A stretch of DNA of 64,000 nucleotides from Cladorhizidae sp. MBARI D1340-BT2 (GCA_028752905.1 JAQNBH010000010.1:11503993-11567992), one strand, 5' to 3'; counted from the stretch's first letter, positions 11,681-23,320 are shown. Notes: generated by a model from the letters alone, not told the origin. Program-made: numbers and translations.

Positions 11681-11985
11681 TTAGCTTGAGCCCTTATAAC
11701 TGCTATATAGCATGTCTGCATTCCTCCACTGGATCTCCCTGTCTATAGAGACCTCAAACTCTCTCCTCAAAAGAGTCTTCAGCTCTGTAACATCAGTCTT
11801 GGACACTGCCACTTCTACCTCCAGTGGTTGTCCATCCATGTCTATCATGACATGGGCTAGGGAATATACAATGGTATCATCATGAGCACACCCTGCCACA
11901 CCACCGATACATATCCTCAGGAACTAGATCCTTGTGAAAGTCCTGGAACATCCAGTCTCCAACAAGCTATCTCTGACCTGGACTC
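11680..11985 (-). pseudogene. Retropepsin-like protease of Gmr1-like copy 2
   Basis: The protease that cleaves Gag-Pol in such elements. The active-site stretch at about 11939-11960 reads LLETGCSRT, where the family normally has an Asp-Thr-Gly, so the catalytic Asp appears replaced by Glu. Downstream are the flap and C-terminal parts (11681-11899; HDDTIVYSLAHVMIDMDGQ, PLEVEVAVSKT). It lies between Gag and integrase on the same strand, with the next integrase motif only a few hundred bases away. Confidence 0.68.
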
Positions 11986-12189
11986 CTTCAACCACTCCTG
12001 GCTTGTGGATACCTGGCTCTGCACATCCTCCTATCTCCTGACAGTCACCTTTCCAGTGGGCACAGCTCGCCATTCCACACTAAGTAAAGCACTGGCTGGA
12101 CACCACGATGAGTAGTGACCATTCTGCTGACAGTTGTAGCCACATTACATCCTTCAGTTCCCCCTTGGGCTTCAGTCCTTCTCCAAACG

Positions 12190-13015
12190 ATTTTGAACGT
12201 CTTCCATTTCATTGTTCTGATAGTCATCTTTAGCCACATGTCCTGGCTTCTTCCATCTATTGCAATATACTGGAGATCCCTTCTCCCACTCCTTACTTCC
12301 TATGCTGGGTCCTACTGCTAGACTCTCCCACCTATCTTGAGCATATTTCATCAGCCAGTCCAGTTGCTTCTTGGCTAGTGTCTGGCTTCCATTCTTGGAC
12401 CTATATTCTGACCTCCTCAGGTAGTGAATTATCAAGCTGCTCCCAAACCACCAGGTCCGTAACCTCCTCTCTAGTCATGCACCCTTGCATCCACCTTGTA
12501 GACACTAGCTTCTAGTTAGTCTGGTCCAGCTTCATAGAAGCTGTGTGGAAGCAACTTCGATATGTCTCTTCATTTATGTCATATCGTCACATAATTGCTG
12601 TCTTCACCTTCTGGTAGTCAGCAATAATCCTCCCATAGCTGCATACACTTGTTTGGCCTTCCCTGTGAGATATGGAGCATGTTAAAAATCTTAATGCTCT
12701 TCCTTTAGCTTGCTTGCCCTGGCTAGTTGCTCAAAGATACTCAAGAGGTCCCAGATGTCATCATCATTGGTAGGCCTTTATATATCAGGGCACTTTTCGG
12801 CTCTAGTTGCTGCAGCCATTCCCTGCAGCTGCACGCCTTCCACTTAGCCACTCAGTAAGTCCATCTGCTGGTTGACCTCCTCCCAATGTGTGGCCCCTTC
12901 CTCATGACGATGATGCTCCTCTTCTTTCATGATGTTGTCTATCCTCAACCAGACCAGGAACTTCAGCATTTGGGACATGGTACGTTCTCCAGACATAGTT
13001 CATACATGTTTAAAG
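12190..13015 (-). pseudogene. Gag of Gmr1-like LTR retrotransposon copy 2
   Basis: Decayed Gag, the structural particle protein. A likely start is near 13000 (MSGERTMSQMLKFLVWLRID). Then comes a SCAN/retro-Gag-like core at about 12790-12500: IWDLLSIFEQLARASKLKEE, LTGKAKQVYAAM, INEETYRSCF and a MTREEVTDLVVWEQLDNSLP-like stretch. The C-terminal part at 12172-12435 has VYCNRWKKPGHVAKDD, a zinc knuckle (family form C-x2-C-x4-H-x4-C) that has lost Cys residues. Stops and frameshifts interrupt it. It sits first in the order Gag, protease, integrase, RT, all on the minus strand. Confidence 0.8.
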
Positions 13016-13340
13016 TTCGTCCTGAATGGGTTGTCATGTACAAGGTTAACAATAATGATAATCATACACCTGACAGATCAAGGACCACACTGCTGCCACC
13101 AAATTTGAAGGATTTGTGACTTCAATATGAAAGATTCGTGACCCCAATGTGGATGCTCAACCTGCTAGAAGAGAAGTTGCCATGCTTTGATAATTGTGAA
13201 GTTGATCTTGAAAACCGGTATAAATCATGACATGTTCAAATAAGACATCCCATCACATGCTCCGTCCTCCCCAATTGAGTTCCCCCAACCAATCCTCCAA
13301 AGTTCAGTTCAGCTTTAATCATTATAGGAAGCAATGATAA
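13015..13340 (-). other. Untranslated leader between Gag and the LTR-like repeat
   Basis: No gene seen. By position this is where a primer-binding site would lie in the LTR element, but I could not identify one convincingly. Confidence 0.35.
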
Positions 13341-13800
13341 CTGCTTCCTGCACTTACAGAAAAGGAGGAATGTGTGTGTGTGTGTGTGTGAGAGAGAGAG
13401 TGAAAAATATAAGCCAACATGTTACTTGTATATTATTACCAATCGAATCCTTGTATCTTTAATATTAACACTCGAGAGCAGAGGCTTATGCTTAGGGCTT
13501 CAACATGAGAGAAAACTCATGTTGTAACTGGTTATAAGTTGCCATGAACGCTGATAATGCAATACGGAATCCATACGACATGTTTTTACTAATAATCAGC
13601 TACAATTTTCCAACTATCAACTCCACCGAACCCAGACAATCTAAATTTTTTAACTAGCATCGATTCAAATCAGCAAACAAAACTTGCCTATTTCTGGCTA
13701 AATCTCTGAGAAGGTTTATGAATTGCCTTACTTAGCCCTACCTGGAAAGATAAGCTAGCTTGGTATTCATTAAAAAGTGGTGTTAAAATTAATCTTGCCT
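13340..13800. repeat. LTR-like repeat, partial copy A
   Basis: Similar to 14560-14890 over several hundred bases, for example AATCAGCAAACAAAACTTG near 13668 versus AATCAGCAGACAAAACTTG near 14758, plus the shared start GAGGAATGTGTG/GAGAAATGTGTG. Begins with a short GT/GA repeat (13373-13400). Confidence 0.6.
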
Positions 13801-14560
13801 TCAAGTTGGCGTCATCCACGGTCTAGAAGCTTCCGAATGGATGGTTAAGTTTTATTCTGACTTAGCCGTAGGCTGGAAATGATCGTTACGAACAGTTAAA
13901 TTAACTAGATTACGCTTAGCTACTTCTCTATGATCCAATCTGATGTCAGATGATGTGAATAATTTACAGATCAGTGCATAGTGTTAGGCCTGCAGCTATG
14001 CGTTGTAGGACAATACGTAGAGCAATGTGATCTAAAAATACAGAGATTTCTGTTTTTTAATGTCATTACAAGTTCGTGCGAAGAAGTTGGCGGAAAACTT
14101 CGCTATCAGGTATGTTTCTGTGTTTGTTCTCATGAATGGGACACCTGTCTTAAAAATAATGCGGGCTTATTAAATCGGGAACAAGAAAACATAGCTGAGG
14201 TGATTATGCAGAAAACAGAACTATGCTCTGTGGAAGCCACAGATATGAATGTGCTTGTATACTGAAATCTGAAAATAGTGGTCTGAAACCCTAACAGAAA
14301 CATTAGATTTTAGATTGTGTTGAAAAGAAGGCTGTCCTTCCAAAATAAATAGCAAGCCTTATTGCATGTGCTGACCCGGTAGTTTGCCATGAATGCTCAG
14401 TTTGGCATTATGCAACCATGATAACTTAACTTATATACAGCTAATCTCGGAGGAACTACTGTGACCCCCAAACATTTTTAGCATGTCAATTGCCATCTAA
14501 GCCATAGAACTTGATCTAGTTAGTTACACATTAAAAGTTTCAGGTTCAAAATTGACAGTG
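13800..14560. other. Interval with one unrecognised ORF
   Basis: A 94-codon plus-strand frame at 13981-14265 is Cys-rich (VCFCVCSHEWDTC) but shows no known domain, no splice logic and no conserved neighbour. Probably chance or transposon-derived. Nothing else was recognised. Confidence 0.3.
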
Positions 14561-15246
14561 GAAATGATTACTCCATCCTGCACTGGCCGAAGAGGAGAAA
14601 TGTGTGAAAGAAAGAGTGAGAATAATGCTATATACCTTGAATTACCAATCTTTGTATCTTTGTTAGTTCTCTAATGTATAACATTTGAGAGAAAACAGGG
14701 CAGGCAATGTGCATGAGGACTTGGACAATAAATTTAGAATTCGAACCAGCATCAACTCAAATCAGCAGACAAAACTTGGCTATTTCTAGCTAAGTCATTG
14801 AGACAGTTTATGAATTACCTTACTAGCAAGATGATCTAGCTAGCGAAAATTAGAAAATTATTCGTGTTAAAAATCAATCATAACTGTAATTGATTTTTTA
14901 TTTCCTTCATTGCTAGCGCTTTGCATCATCCACCACCAAGAAACTTCCTTGGACTCAGATAAAGCTTCTACACTCCATCTGTCAATGTTTCTATAAGGGA
15001 AGAAGTGCCACAAAAGTATTCCATTAACTAATGAAGATTTCCTTTTGAGATTTGGAAACTTCAAACAGACACTAGCGGGAATACAATGGAGCACTTGAGA
15101 TAGCTGAGAGAAAGCTGTAGCTACAAACCTCATCTGTAGCTTTAACTATTGCATGAGTTGTCCCAAAGAAAGAAATCCTCAGATTAACTAACTTTCTAAG
15201 TGCCCACAGATTAGGAAAGCTTGACCTATGCAACTTGGGGGAGGGG
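14560..15246. repeat. LTR-like direct repeat, copy B left part
   Basis: Homologous to copy C (7320-7870) from 14964 onward and to copy A at its left end. It stops at about 15238, just after GCAACTTG, the point where the hAT element begins, and resumes at about 18516. Confidence 0.6.
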
Positions 15247-18205
15247 CAGGGCCGTATTATCCATAAGGCTGACTAGGCTGAAGCCTAGGGGCCCACCAAG
15301 AGTAGGGGCCCACCAAAAACAGGGGCCCATGCGCAACCTTTTTTCCCCGTACCCGTTAATTGAAAAGTAAACGCTATTCCCAGAGACCCACTGGTGTGGG
15401 GGCCAGGGGGCCCCCTAATTTAAATTAACATTACAATAGAGCTGTACCATTTTACACTGCTTGACTTTACCACATTTTTTTTTTTTTTTTTTTTTTTTTG
15501 GCATGCACTGCCAGACAAGACATGATGAGGTCATTTTATGATGTGGTTATGGCTTTCTGGTCAGGTGCTCACAGATCTCAATCTTCAAAAGATCAATGAA
15601 TTTCATACTTGCATGACCTTTGCATGATCTCATGCATGAGTGACCTATGACTCATGCTTGACCTCATGTTCTAGACAGTGTATGCCACTGAGTCATCACA
15701 GTGTTTCAAGATGTCACAGAAGAAACTTGGAAGTTATTTTAAATTAGCTTCCCAATCTCAATCTCCTAACTTGGAATCTCAGGGAGACAAAGGTACAGTT
15801 GAACACAGCCAGCTAATTATTTTGATAACAATCTGTCAAAATCTAGGTGCCACCTGTGAAGCTGATAGTGTTTCACGGAAGAAACTTGAAAGATCAGCTT
15901 CTCAATCTGAATGTCAAGATGACAGAGGTATTCTACTAGGGTTATGAATACACACAACTTGCTAAATATTTTTATAAAATAAAATCTAGGTGGCACTTGT
16001 GACTCTGGTACTGAAGGATGTAATGGTGAACCAGGCCCACATGACTGTCAGTGTCAATGTTGTATTGACTTGACCACACCTAATCAACCATCTGATGTTA
16101 CAGAGTCAGTAACCTTCTACACTGATAAGAAAAGCGGCCATAAAAAATCACATTTAAGGCGAATACAACCATGTTGGTTTAAACTGTACCCCTGGATCAC
16201 AGTTTGTACATCCAAACACAGAGTTTTCTGCGTACATTGTCGTAATGCCAATTATCAAGGTTTATTGACCTTTCCTAACTATCAAAAATCAGCATTTATT
16301 ACTGAAAGGTTTGCAAATTGGAAGAAATCCCTTCAAAAATTTAGGGAGCACAGAGAAGCTTTGCTAAAATTGGCTGCTTCCAATACTCAGACCCTAGGAG
16401 TTGGTGCAAAGTTAGCTACTCAGCATGCTACCAACCAAAAGCATCACAGATTTATGTTGATGAAACTTCTTACAAGCATTCAATATCTAGTACGACAGGG
16501 GCTTCCTCTTCGAGGGCACAAAGAAGATAATGACAATTTTGAAGGTAATTTGTACCAAATTTTGCAGAAATTAAGACTGCTTTGTGGTTTGCTATTATAG
16601 CTACTGATGTTTCACATCATGAATAGATGTCTCTCTCAATTCGATGGGTGGATGATATTTATCACATCCATGAAGACACTATAGGTCTTATTCAATTGCC
16701 AAATACCAAGGCAGAAACCATATTTAGTGCTATTAAAGATGTCTTAATCAGATGTTCATTGCCTATTTTGCAGTGCCGTGGACAGGCTTTTGATGGTGCA
16801 TCAAATATGAGTGGCATACGAAATGGTGTACAAGCATTGGTTAAAAAGGAGACAAATCAAGCGCTTTATGTTCACTGCTTGGCCCACAGTTTGAATTTGT
16901 GCTTAAAAGATGTCACCAAAAATTGCAAATTTATGAGAGATATCATGGGTTTTATTCATGATTTAGTTCAGTTAATAAGATTTTCTCCAAAGAGGCTATC
17001 TTTGTTTGATTCTTTAAGAAAATCTGTAAGCATTAACACTGGAGAAATGTTGCCTTCATTAAGATTGCTTTGCCCAACTCGATGGACCATAAGACATACA
17101 TCAATAGATAGTATCCTAAAGAATATGAGATCTTACAATCTGCGATTGAAAGTGGCAATGATGAGTATGCAGCAAAGGGTAGTGGACTTTTGACATCCAT
17201 GCAGAAGTTTGATACTTTATTTGCTTTAAAACTTGCTTACTTGATTTTTTCGGCAGCTGAACAGCTTTCATGCAATCTCCAAGCAAAGGATACAACAGTT
17301 CGGGAAGCATTGCGTGGGGCTGATCTTCTTTGTTCACATTTAAACTCTATGAGAACTGAGGAAAAGATCAAGTTCAATACATTTTATGATCAAGTTCTCC
17401 AGGAGCCACACTTTGACTGATGAGCCAGATCTTCCACGGGGAAGGAAACGTCCACGAAGATTTGATGATGGAGCAAGCCCTCATATGTATCAATCCCCCA
17501 GAGATATGCATAGACATGCATATTTTGAAGTTCTTGAAGTAGTTGTTAGTGAGGTAAAAAGAAGGTTTGATCAGGCTGATCTCTATGTCATGAAAGATAT
17601 AGAAACCATTTTACTAAAAGCTGCTAATGGTGAAAACTTCATAGTACCAGATGATGTAAAGAAGTTTTTGAACAAAGATGTTGATCAAGAGACCAGTTGA
17701 TGATTCACCTTTCAATGCTTCCTGATGCCATCAAAATTGCACGTTCGACTTGTGCTGTTACAAAAATAACAAGCATACGAACTATTACAGATGCTATGAA
17801 TCAATCAGAAATCTATAAAGGCATGTTGGGTGAAGTTGATAAACTCTTAAAACTGGCCCAGTTACCTCTGCCACAGCAGAACGTTCGTTTTCATCTTTAC
17901 GTAGAATAAAAACATACTTGAGAAGTTCAATGACCCACTGCAGACTGAATAACTTGTTTTTACTATATATACATCAATCAAAAACTGATTCACTTGACTT
18001 ACGAGAGATAGCGGAACAATTTATATCTGTGAACACAAGGAGAAGGAACTATTTTGGATTTTTTTTGTAATAATTATATTATATTCTTATATTGTAAAAC
18101 ATAGTCATTACCAATTATATAATCACTAAAAAAAGCATCCACATCTCTAATATTTAAGGTTACTAATGTGGGCCCCCCTAACCAAATGATCTTCCTACGC
18201 CACTG
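15247..18205 (+). mobile_element. hAT-family DNA transposon 2 inserted into the LTR-like repeat
   Basis: A non-autonomous-looking remnant about 3 kb long. The left end starts CAGGGCCGTATTATCCATAA and the right end, read on the minus strand, starts CAGTGGCGTAGGAAGATCA. Both have the hAT-like CAGxG ends and reach a GGGGCCCAC-like block, but they match imperfectly. No 8-bp target duplication is evident (left flank gggagggg, right flank cagagacc). The element carries the transposase pseudogene at 15711-18070. A T20 run lies at 15477-15499. Confidence 0.65.
15711..18070 (+). pseudogene. hAT transposase (DUF4371/ZMYM1-like), decayed, of element 2
   Basis: Begins with MSQKKLGSYF near 15711, typical of the family start. 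In order: a TTF-type zinc-finger region (16070-16600; CWFKLYPWITVCTSK, VFCVHC, then FANWKKSLQKFREH and LTSIQYLVRQGLPLRGH), the catalytic domain (16627-17193; QCRGQAFDGASNMSG, YVHCLAHSLNLCLKD, LLCPTRWTIRH), the insertion domain (17190-17700), and the C-terminal hAT dimerisation region (17865-18070; AERSFSSLRRIKTYL, then LNNLFLLYIHQSKTDSLDL). At least four frame breaks or stops, for example near 16600, 17193, 17420 and 17697. Nearly full length for the family, so a fairly recent death. Confidence 0.88.
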
Positions 18206-18515
18206 CAGAGACCTAGGATGTGTTTATCGGTGGCAATATTCTTATAGACGCTTACGAAATCATGACAATCTCCGCTAAGTGTTTATACTATATTAAAAAA
18301 GGAAATTGTGGTTCAATTTATGTGAAGCACAGTCAGGGATGGTCCGGCGGGTGGGCCCTTGGGGTAAACCCCTCCCCCCCCCCAATCTTAATTTTTCAGT
18401 TGGTCAAAAATGACTCTTGTGAAACTGGCGCCAGACTCGCAAGCCTAGGGGCCCTACCTTGGGTTAATTCGGTACTGGGGAGGGGTGTGTGTGTGGGGGG
18501 GGGACTGTGCTGTTG
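18206..18515. other. G/C-tract-rich segment next to hAT element 2
   Basis: Contains C and G runs (18370-18382, 18496-18503) and a block beginning CAGTCAGGGATGGTCCGGCG near 18332 that resembles a second hAT-like terminus. It separates the hAT right end from the resumption of the LTR-like repeat, so the insertion is composite. Confidence 0.4.
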
Positions 18516-18765
18516 TTGTTTTCAATACAGCTCTTGACCCTACAGTGGTGAGAGACAGCTAAGAAATAAACCACTGCTGTATTAGCACCTCCACTGGTAA
18601 GGGCTAGAACCAAAGAAGGAATTCTACCGATACAATGCCAGCTCTACAGCACTCCCCAATTCCCACAGACTCAGCGTTGTATGGAGGTATAGTTACATGC
18701 ACAAATATTTTTTCTTCAGAACAGCTAGTAGTTTATTTTCCAGAATGGATAAAGTAAATAGACTT
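18516..18765. repeat. LTR-like direct repeat, copy B right part
   Basis: Continues the match to copy C interrupted at 15238: CAATACAGCTCTTGACCCT at 18523-18541, then ACCAAAGAAGGAA, CCCACAGA and TAGTTTATTTTCC blocks in the same order. Confidence 0.6.
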
Positions 18766-18884
18766 CAGAAAAGAAGAGAGAGAGAAGTCAAAGTATGCTT
18801 CTAAAACAGAAGGACAAAGAGAACTGATCTGGGGAAGAAAAAAGAGCAAGTGATAGAAGAAAAGGGTGTGCAAGAAGCACGGCA

Positions 18885-18955
18885 GCTCATGGTCTGGTCG
18901 AAACGTTGAGAGTAAAATTCACACTGATTATTGAAAGGTCATTGTAATTAATAGG
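18885..18955 (+). repeat. Dispersed GTCGAAACG repeat copy
   Basis: TGGTCGAAACGTTGAGAG followed by a TTATTGAAAGGTCATTGTAAT-like stretch matches the family at 44.3, 55.7-56.0 and 63.5 kb. Confidence 0.65.
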
Positions 18956-19136
18956 ATGTCAGAATCAGAGGATACAGAAGCTGATGAAGTGGCCTGGAAT
19001 GTCAGATGTGCAAATAGATTAACCTCAGATAATTGATTACTGCTGGCCACCACATATACTACAGCACAGTGCGAATATATAACAGTAACTAACACTAATA
19101 ACATTATCATGAATACTTATTTATTAATAGCCAAGA

Positions 19137-21300
19137 GTGTCCGGCTGGTCAAGAAGGGGGGAGGGGAGGCGACCAAAGATCATTCCTGAGCTCGCCATCA
19201 TAGTCAACTGCCACCACTTCCCTACCCAAAACATAACATACTCGCCAACCTCCTCCATCACTGTCATCACTTACTCCCTCCACACCTTTCTCCAGCAGCA
19301 ATGCCACCTTTCAATTCTTCCACTCTTTTCTATATTCATCCAGCCTCTGTCCAGCCCCTACAATTCTGCGTACCTCATCTACCAATACAAAGTGACCTCT
19401 CTCGAATTACTTCACATCACCAATAAATGTCCCACATCTTCTCCTGCGCCACTGTATATATCTCTCATCCCTAATTATCCCATATTTCTTCTTATCCTCC
19501 TAGCAACCCAGCTGACACAGCCTCAGTCTAAATTGCAACCTCACGCCTTCCTGAACATGCATGGACCTCACATACCTCCCCACTCCTGCAACATTTTTGT
19601 GCCAATTTAAACAACTTCAGCATACTCTTGCTGTTTGCTTCCTCCTCCCAATCCTTCTCATTTCTCACCTTCTTTTCCCCCTCCCAAACCCAACCTCATT
19701 GTTTAGCTCGTATTTCCTTCAAGGTCTCATATTCTTCCCACCGTCTGAGTCGTCCATCCTTACTTAGTTTATTTACAACTATTTTCACCAATCTGCTCTG
19801 TTCCATCACCTTTAATTTCTTACCAAACAAAACTGTCATCTCTTCTCTCATCTCCTTTAGCTTCCCCCACCCCATATCTCCCCATATTGCCACTCCTGCT
19901 ACTGTATTACTTGCCCCCAACAATCTCCTACCCACTTGCATCAGTGCTGACTTAAACTTTTTGCAAGAATTATGTCCTCCTGTCCACTGCATTTCATCTG
20001 CATACTCCATACTTGGACTCGCTAGAAGTTCTCACGCCATTCTACCTCTGTCTACTTCCATTCATTCTACTCATCTATGTCCTCTACCCACCCCACTCTT
20101 CTGCTTTCTTTGTCATCTTCTCTAACTGAATATTACCCCTTAGGTTCCTATCAAACCATACTCCCAAGTACGAATGCTTTGACTTCTTCCAATATCTCCT
20201 CGCCAGTCCTCCAATTCACTCCTGCTTCCTTTCCTACTACTATTACTTTGCTCTTCTTACTATTAAACTTAATCTTCCACCATAATACATAAGCCTGTAC
20301 CACATTCAACATAGCTTGCAGCTTCACTCCCATATCCGCCAAAAGAAATATATAAATGCCCCACACCAACATCCTTCCACCTTGACTCCTAACTCTGGTC
20401 TCTCCAACTCCTCTGCCATTTCCATCAAATAAATATTGAAAATAAGTGGGGACAAAGGACATCCCTGCCTAAGTCCATTCTCCACAGTGAACTACCTTGA
20501 CCTTCTTCCATTCAATATCCCTGTCATCTCCACCCCACTATACAATCCTACACATATCCTCACAAGTTTTCCTCTACTGCATATTGCCTCAATTTGTGCA
20601 ACCCCTCTTCCTTTTCCTCGCTTCACAAACTCCTCACCAACCATTGGTCTAAAAATCTCCTCTGACTCAAAAACCCTCCTGCACTTCCGACAAAATCCTA
20701 TCCTCAGCAAACCTTCCCAAGTTCCTCGCCACAAACACCACGACAACACTACACCTAATGCAATCCCCCTATAACTACCTACTTGGTCCCCATCACCATC
20801 CTTGTGTAGAGCTAGCAAACTGCTCTTCCATTCCACTGGGTAGCACTCACTTCTCATCACCACCTTCATCACCTGAACCATTATCTCCACCAATTCTACC
20901 TCCAAACATCACCGCCTATTAGCTGTTCGGCTCTGGATTCCTTGCAGGTCTGGACAGAAGTAGTGGTGGTGGTGAAGAGAAGGTGTTTGTATATACGTAT
21001 GTGTATGTGTGTCTGCCAAACATCTGATCACCAACTCATTCAACATTCCATCAGGGAGTGGTGCCTTTCCTCTCTTCAAATACTTCATTACCTCCACTAA
21101 TTCTTCCATGTACCCAACTCATGCTCACTGAAAACTCCTACCTCTAATTGCTGGTACTATGTGTAACTTATTACTGCTGACAAATCCTTCACCTGCCTGT
21201 CTGCTGTGTCTGGTTCTATCCGTCCACTGTCTACCTCCGTAGCCGTTCTCCAAGAATCTTTCCTAACAAATAATCAAATGGTTTTGCAGTAGACTGTAAC
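19137..21300 (-). pseudogene. APE-type LINE copy B: reverse transcriptase and C-terminal region
   Basis: Non-LTR RT on the minus strand, frameshifted. In order: an upstream segment near 21270-21180 (GRIEPDTADRQVKDL), the RT entry 20909-21109 (LKRGKAPLPDGMLNELV), RT core 20492-20905 (WKSSLLALHKDGDGDQVGSY then RGIALG; VRICVGLYSGVEM), the catalytic-loop area in 20151-20462, where the usual ADD is degraded to LLADMGV, and the thumb/C-terminal part 19696-20010 (VGRRLLGASNTVAGVAIWGD). The 3' end reaches 19137 and matches LINE copy A at 7875-8765. Its endonuclease part lies upstream at 22870-23320, separated by an inserted hAT. Inactive. Confidence 0.8.
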
Positions 21301-22860
21301 CCAATGATTCGAACCCTAGTTTAAGAGTCCTTGACTATTTCGCTGACCTCATCCCAGAACTTGTGCAAAACATAATAATTTAACCGAACACTCTCCAGAG
21401 AACTACCTCCTATGGTCCATCATGCGGGACAAAGGGTTCTAAATACTGGTAAGTCAGGTGCTATTTCTGCCTTTCCATTCTCAAAAAGAGCATCTCGCCT
21501 CGGGAAACATTGTAGTAGTTTTGAAATTTCATATGTGGTGTCAAGAGTGTCACGAAGAATCTTGTTTCCTTGAGCGTGTCTCCAATGGCCAAGTTGAGGG
21601 CATGGCCATAACAATAAATAAATATGGCCCGTGATTCAAGAGATCTTATCCGAAATGCCGCACCATTTTTCGATCCACACATATTAGCTGCCCCGTCATG
21701 ACACACTGACCTCTGCATTCAGTCATGCTCAGGTTCATCCGTAACATTGCATCCTTGAAAACACCAACAAGCACATCTGATTTAATAGAGCCAACTACAT
21801 GAAGTTCAACAAAATCTTCATGTGGTTTGAAATTTTCATCCACGTGACGTAGTAAGCAAATAACAACTTGCTCCATATTCGAAATATCCGTAACTTCATC
21901 TGCCATTTAAAAAAAATTTTGGAATTTTAAACAATTTCTCTTAAAATTTGGCTGGTTATAAGTTCTTTTTGAACTTGGGTGTAGACATACTTGTAGGTCC
22001 TATGCTGAAGGTAAGTGACAATACTCTGATCATCTAATGCATGCAACTTCATTAGCTGTGTAAAACTGCCATCATCTTCATTGCCACGTAAAAAAATAGC
22101 CTGTCTTGCCAAGAATCGTATGCTCTGTGCAACCTTGAGTAAATACTGACGGTTAGCATGCTTCTCTGCTGAAATGGTTGATGAAAGCATTTCACCAACA
22201 TTTCCTGTCGTTTTTGGCTGTTTGATCATGACTTCAAAGGCTAGTTTGTGAGTAGAAGTGCTTGCATAAGCATTAAAATTCTGGGTGCATCTTTCCAGTT
22301 GCAGTAACCACTAGTAATAAAAGTTCAATCTTCTACATTTCCAGATGTAATTTTCATATTTACAGTTTTTACAGCCAAAACGCATATATGACAAAAAAAC
22401 TAGATCATTATAGTGAAGCCACCACTTCCACCTATTAAACCATGAACTTTGAAAACTACAGTTAACCACCTTTGTTTTTCCCAAAGGATGCTTGGGGAAA
22501 GAGTGATCATCAGGTTGATGGGGAACTTCATCAATGTCAGATAGAGAATTACACAGAGCCTCAGCCATGTTATACTTGCTAGTAGCAGAACATCAATTAC
22601 AAGAGACAGCAATGTGGTCAAAAGTGACTGAGAGGTCACTTGTGGAGGTCAGTTCAGAGTTCAGAGTCATTAGTGGTGAACTAATAATTATTGCTGTCAT
22701 TAATTTAATTACTCAGTGTGGCCACAGGCAATTAGTTAGGAAACTAATTGAAGTGCTTAGCACTGTAAATGATAGCTTAAAGGTCAAATTGATTAAAAAC
22801 CTATGGCCACATTGGCCGCTACAGCAGTGTTAATAGTCACTTTCACTTCCTTTCCTGCTT
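21300..22860 (-). mobile_element. hAT-family DNA transposon 3 splitting LINE copy B
   Basis: The RT half of the LINE ends near 21300 and its endonuclease half resumes near 22870. Between them lies a hAT transposase on the same strand. Exact termini and target duplication were not found, so the limits are approximate. Confidence 0.55.
21420..22640 (-). pseudogene. hAT transposase (DUF4371/ZMYM1-like) of element 3, decayed
   Basis: Starts MAEALCNSLSDIDEV (22568). In order: TTF-type finger area (22311-22568; HPLGKTKVVNCSFQSSWFNR, WLHYNDLVFL, CKNC), the linker 21927-22229 (RQYLLKVAQSIRFLARQAIF then LRGNEDD), the catalytic start 21646-21906 (MADEVTDISNMEQVVICLLR, HEDFVELH), and 21461-21718 (CHDGAANMCGSKNGA; YCYGHALNLAIGDTLK). 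Stops and frame changes separate all pieces. Sequence beyond 21420, including the dimerisation region, is absent, so it is 3'-truncated. Confidence 0.85.
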
Positions 22861-22869
22861 CTCTATAGT

Positions 22870-23320
22870 CATCTCATAATTGTCTCAATGTAGCCCCCCC
22901 CCTCCCTCCCCTCTCTTCCTTGGTTCCCTTTAATCTCCCATATTTCTTCTACCTAACACCAACTAACCTCCTATATCGCTCTCTTCTCACTTGAACTTCT
23001 CTCATAATTTCTCCCCATATAAGGTTATGGTCCGACCCCACATACAGCTTGCCTGAGTCCTGAACCAGCACCCTAGTTACATACATGACTTTACTTAACA
23101 GCATATAATCTATGACTGACATTCTCTCCCCACATCATGTCCACCTGCCCTCACAGCACCATTGACCCCATTGACCCCAGCATATCAAACATCTTCATAT
23201 CCAACACTGCATTCAAATCCACCTCCCTTACCCACCACCCTTACAATTAACAAATGCCACACTCAACCTCCCAGTTTCCCTATCCTCGGTCCATTCCCCA
23301 CCATAACATATACTAACCTA
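22870..23320 (-). pseudogene. Endonuclease (APE) domain remnant of LINE copy B
   Basis: On the minus strand near 23125-22960 the sequence reads MSVIDYMLLSKVMYVTRVLV then GKLYVGSDHNLIWGEI. This holds the SDH motif of the C-terminal part of AP-endonuclease-like LINE domains. Earlier parts of the domain are frameshifted. It joins, across the hAT insertion, to the RT at 19137-21300. Confidence 0.68.
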
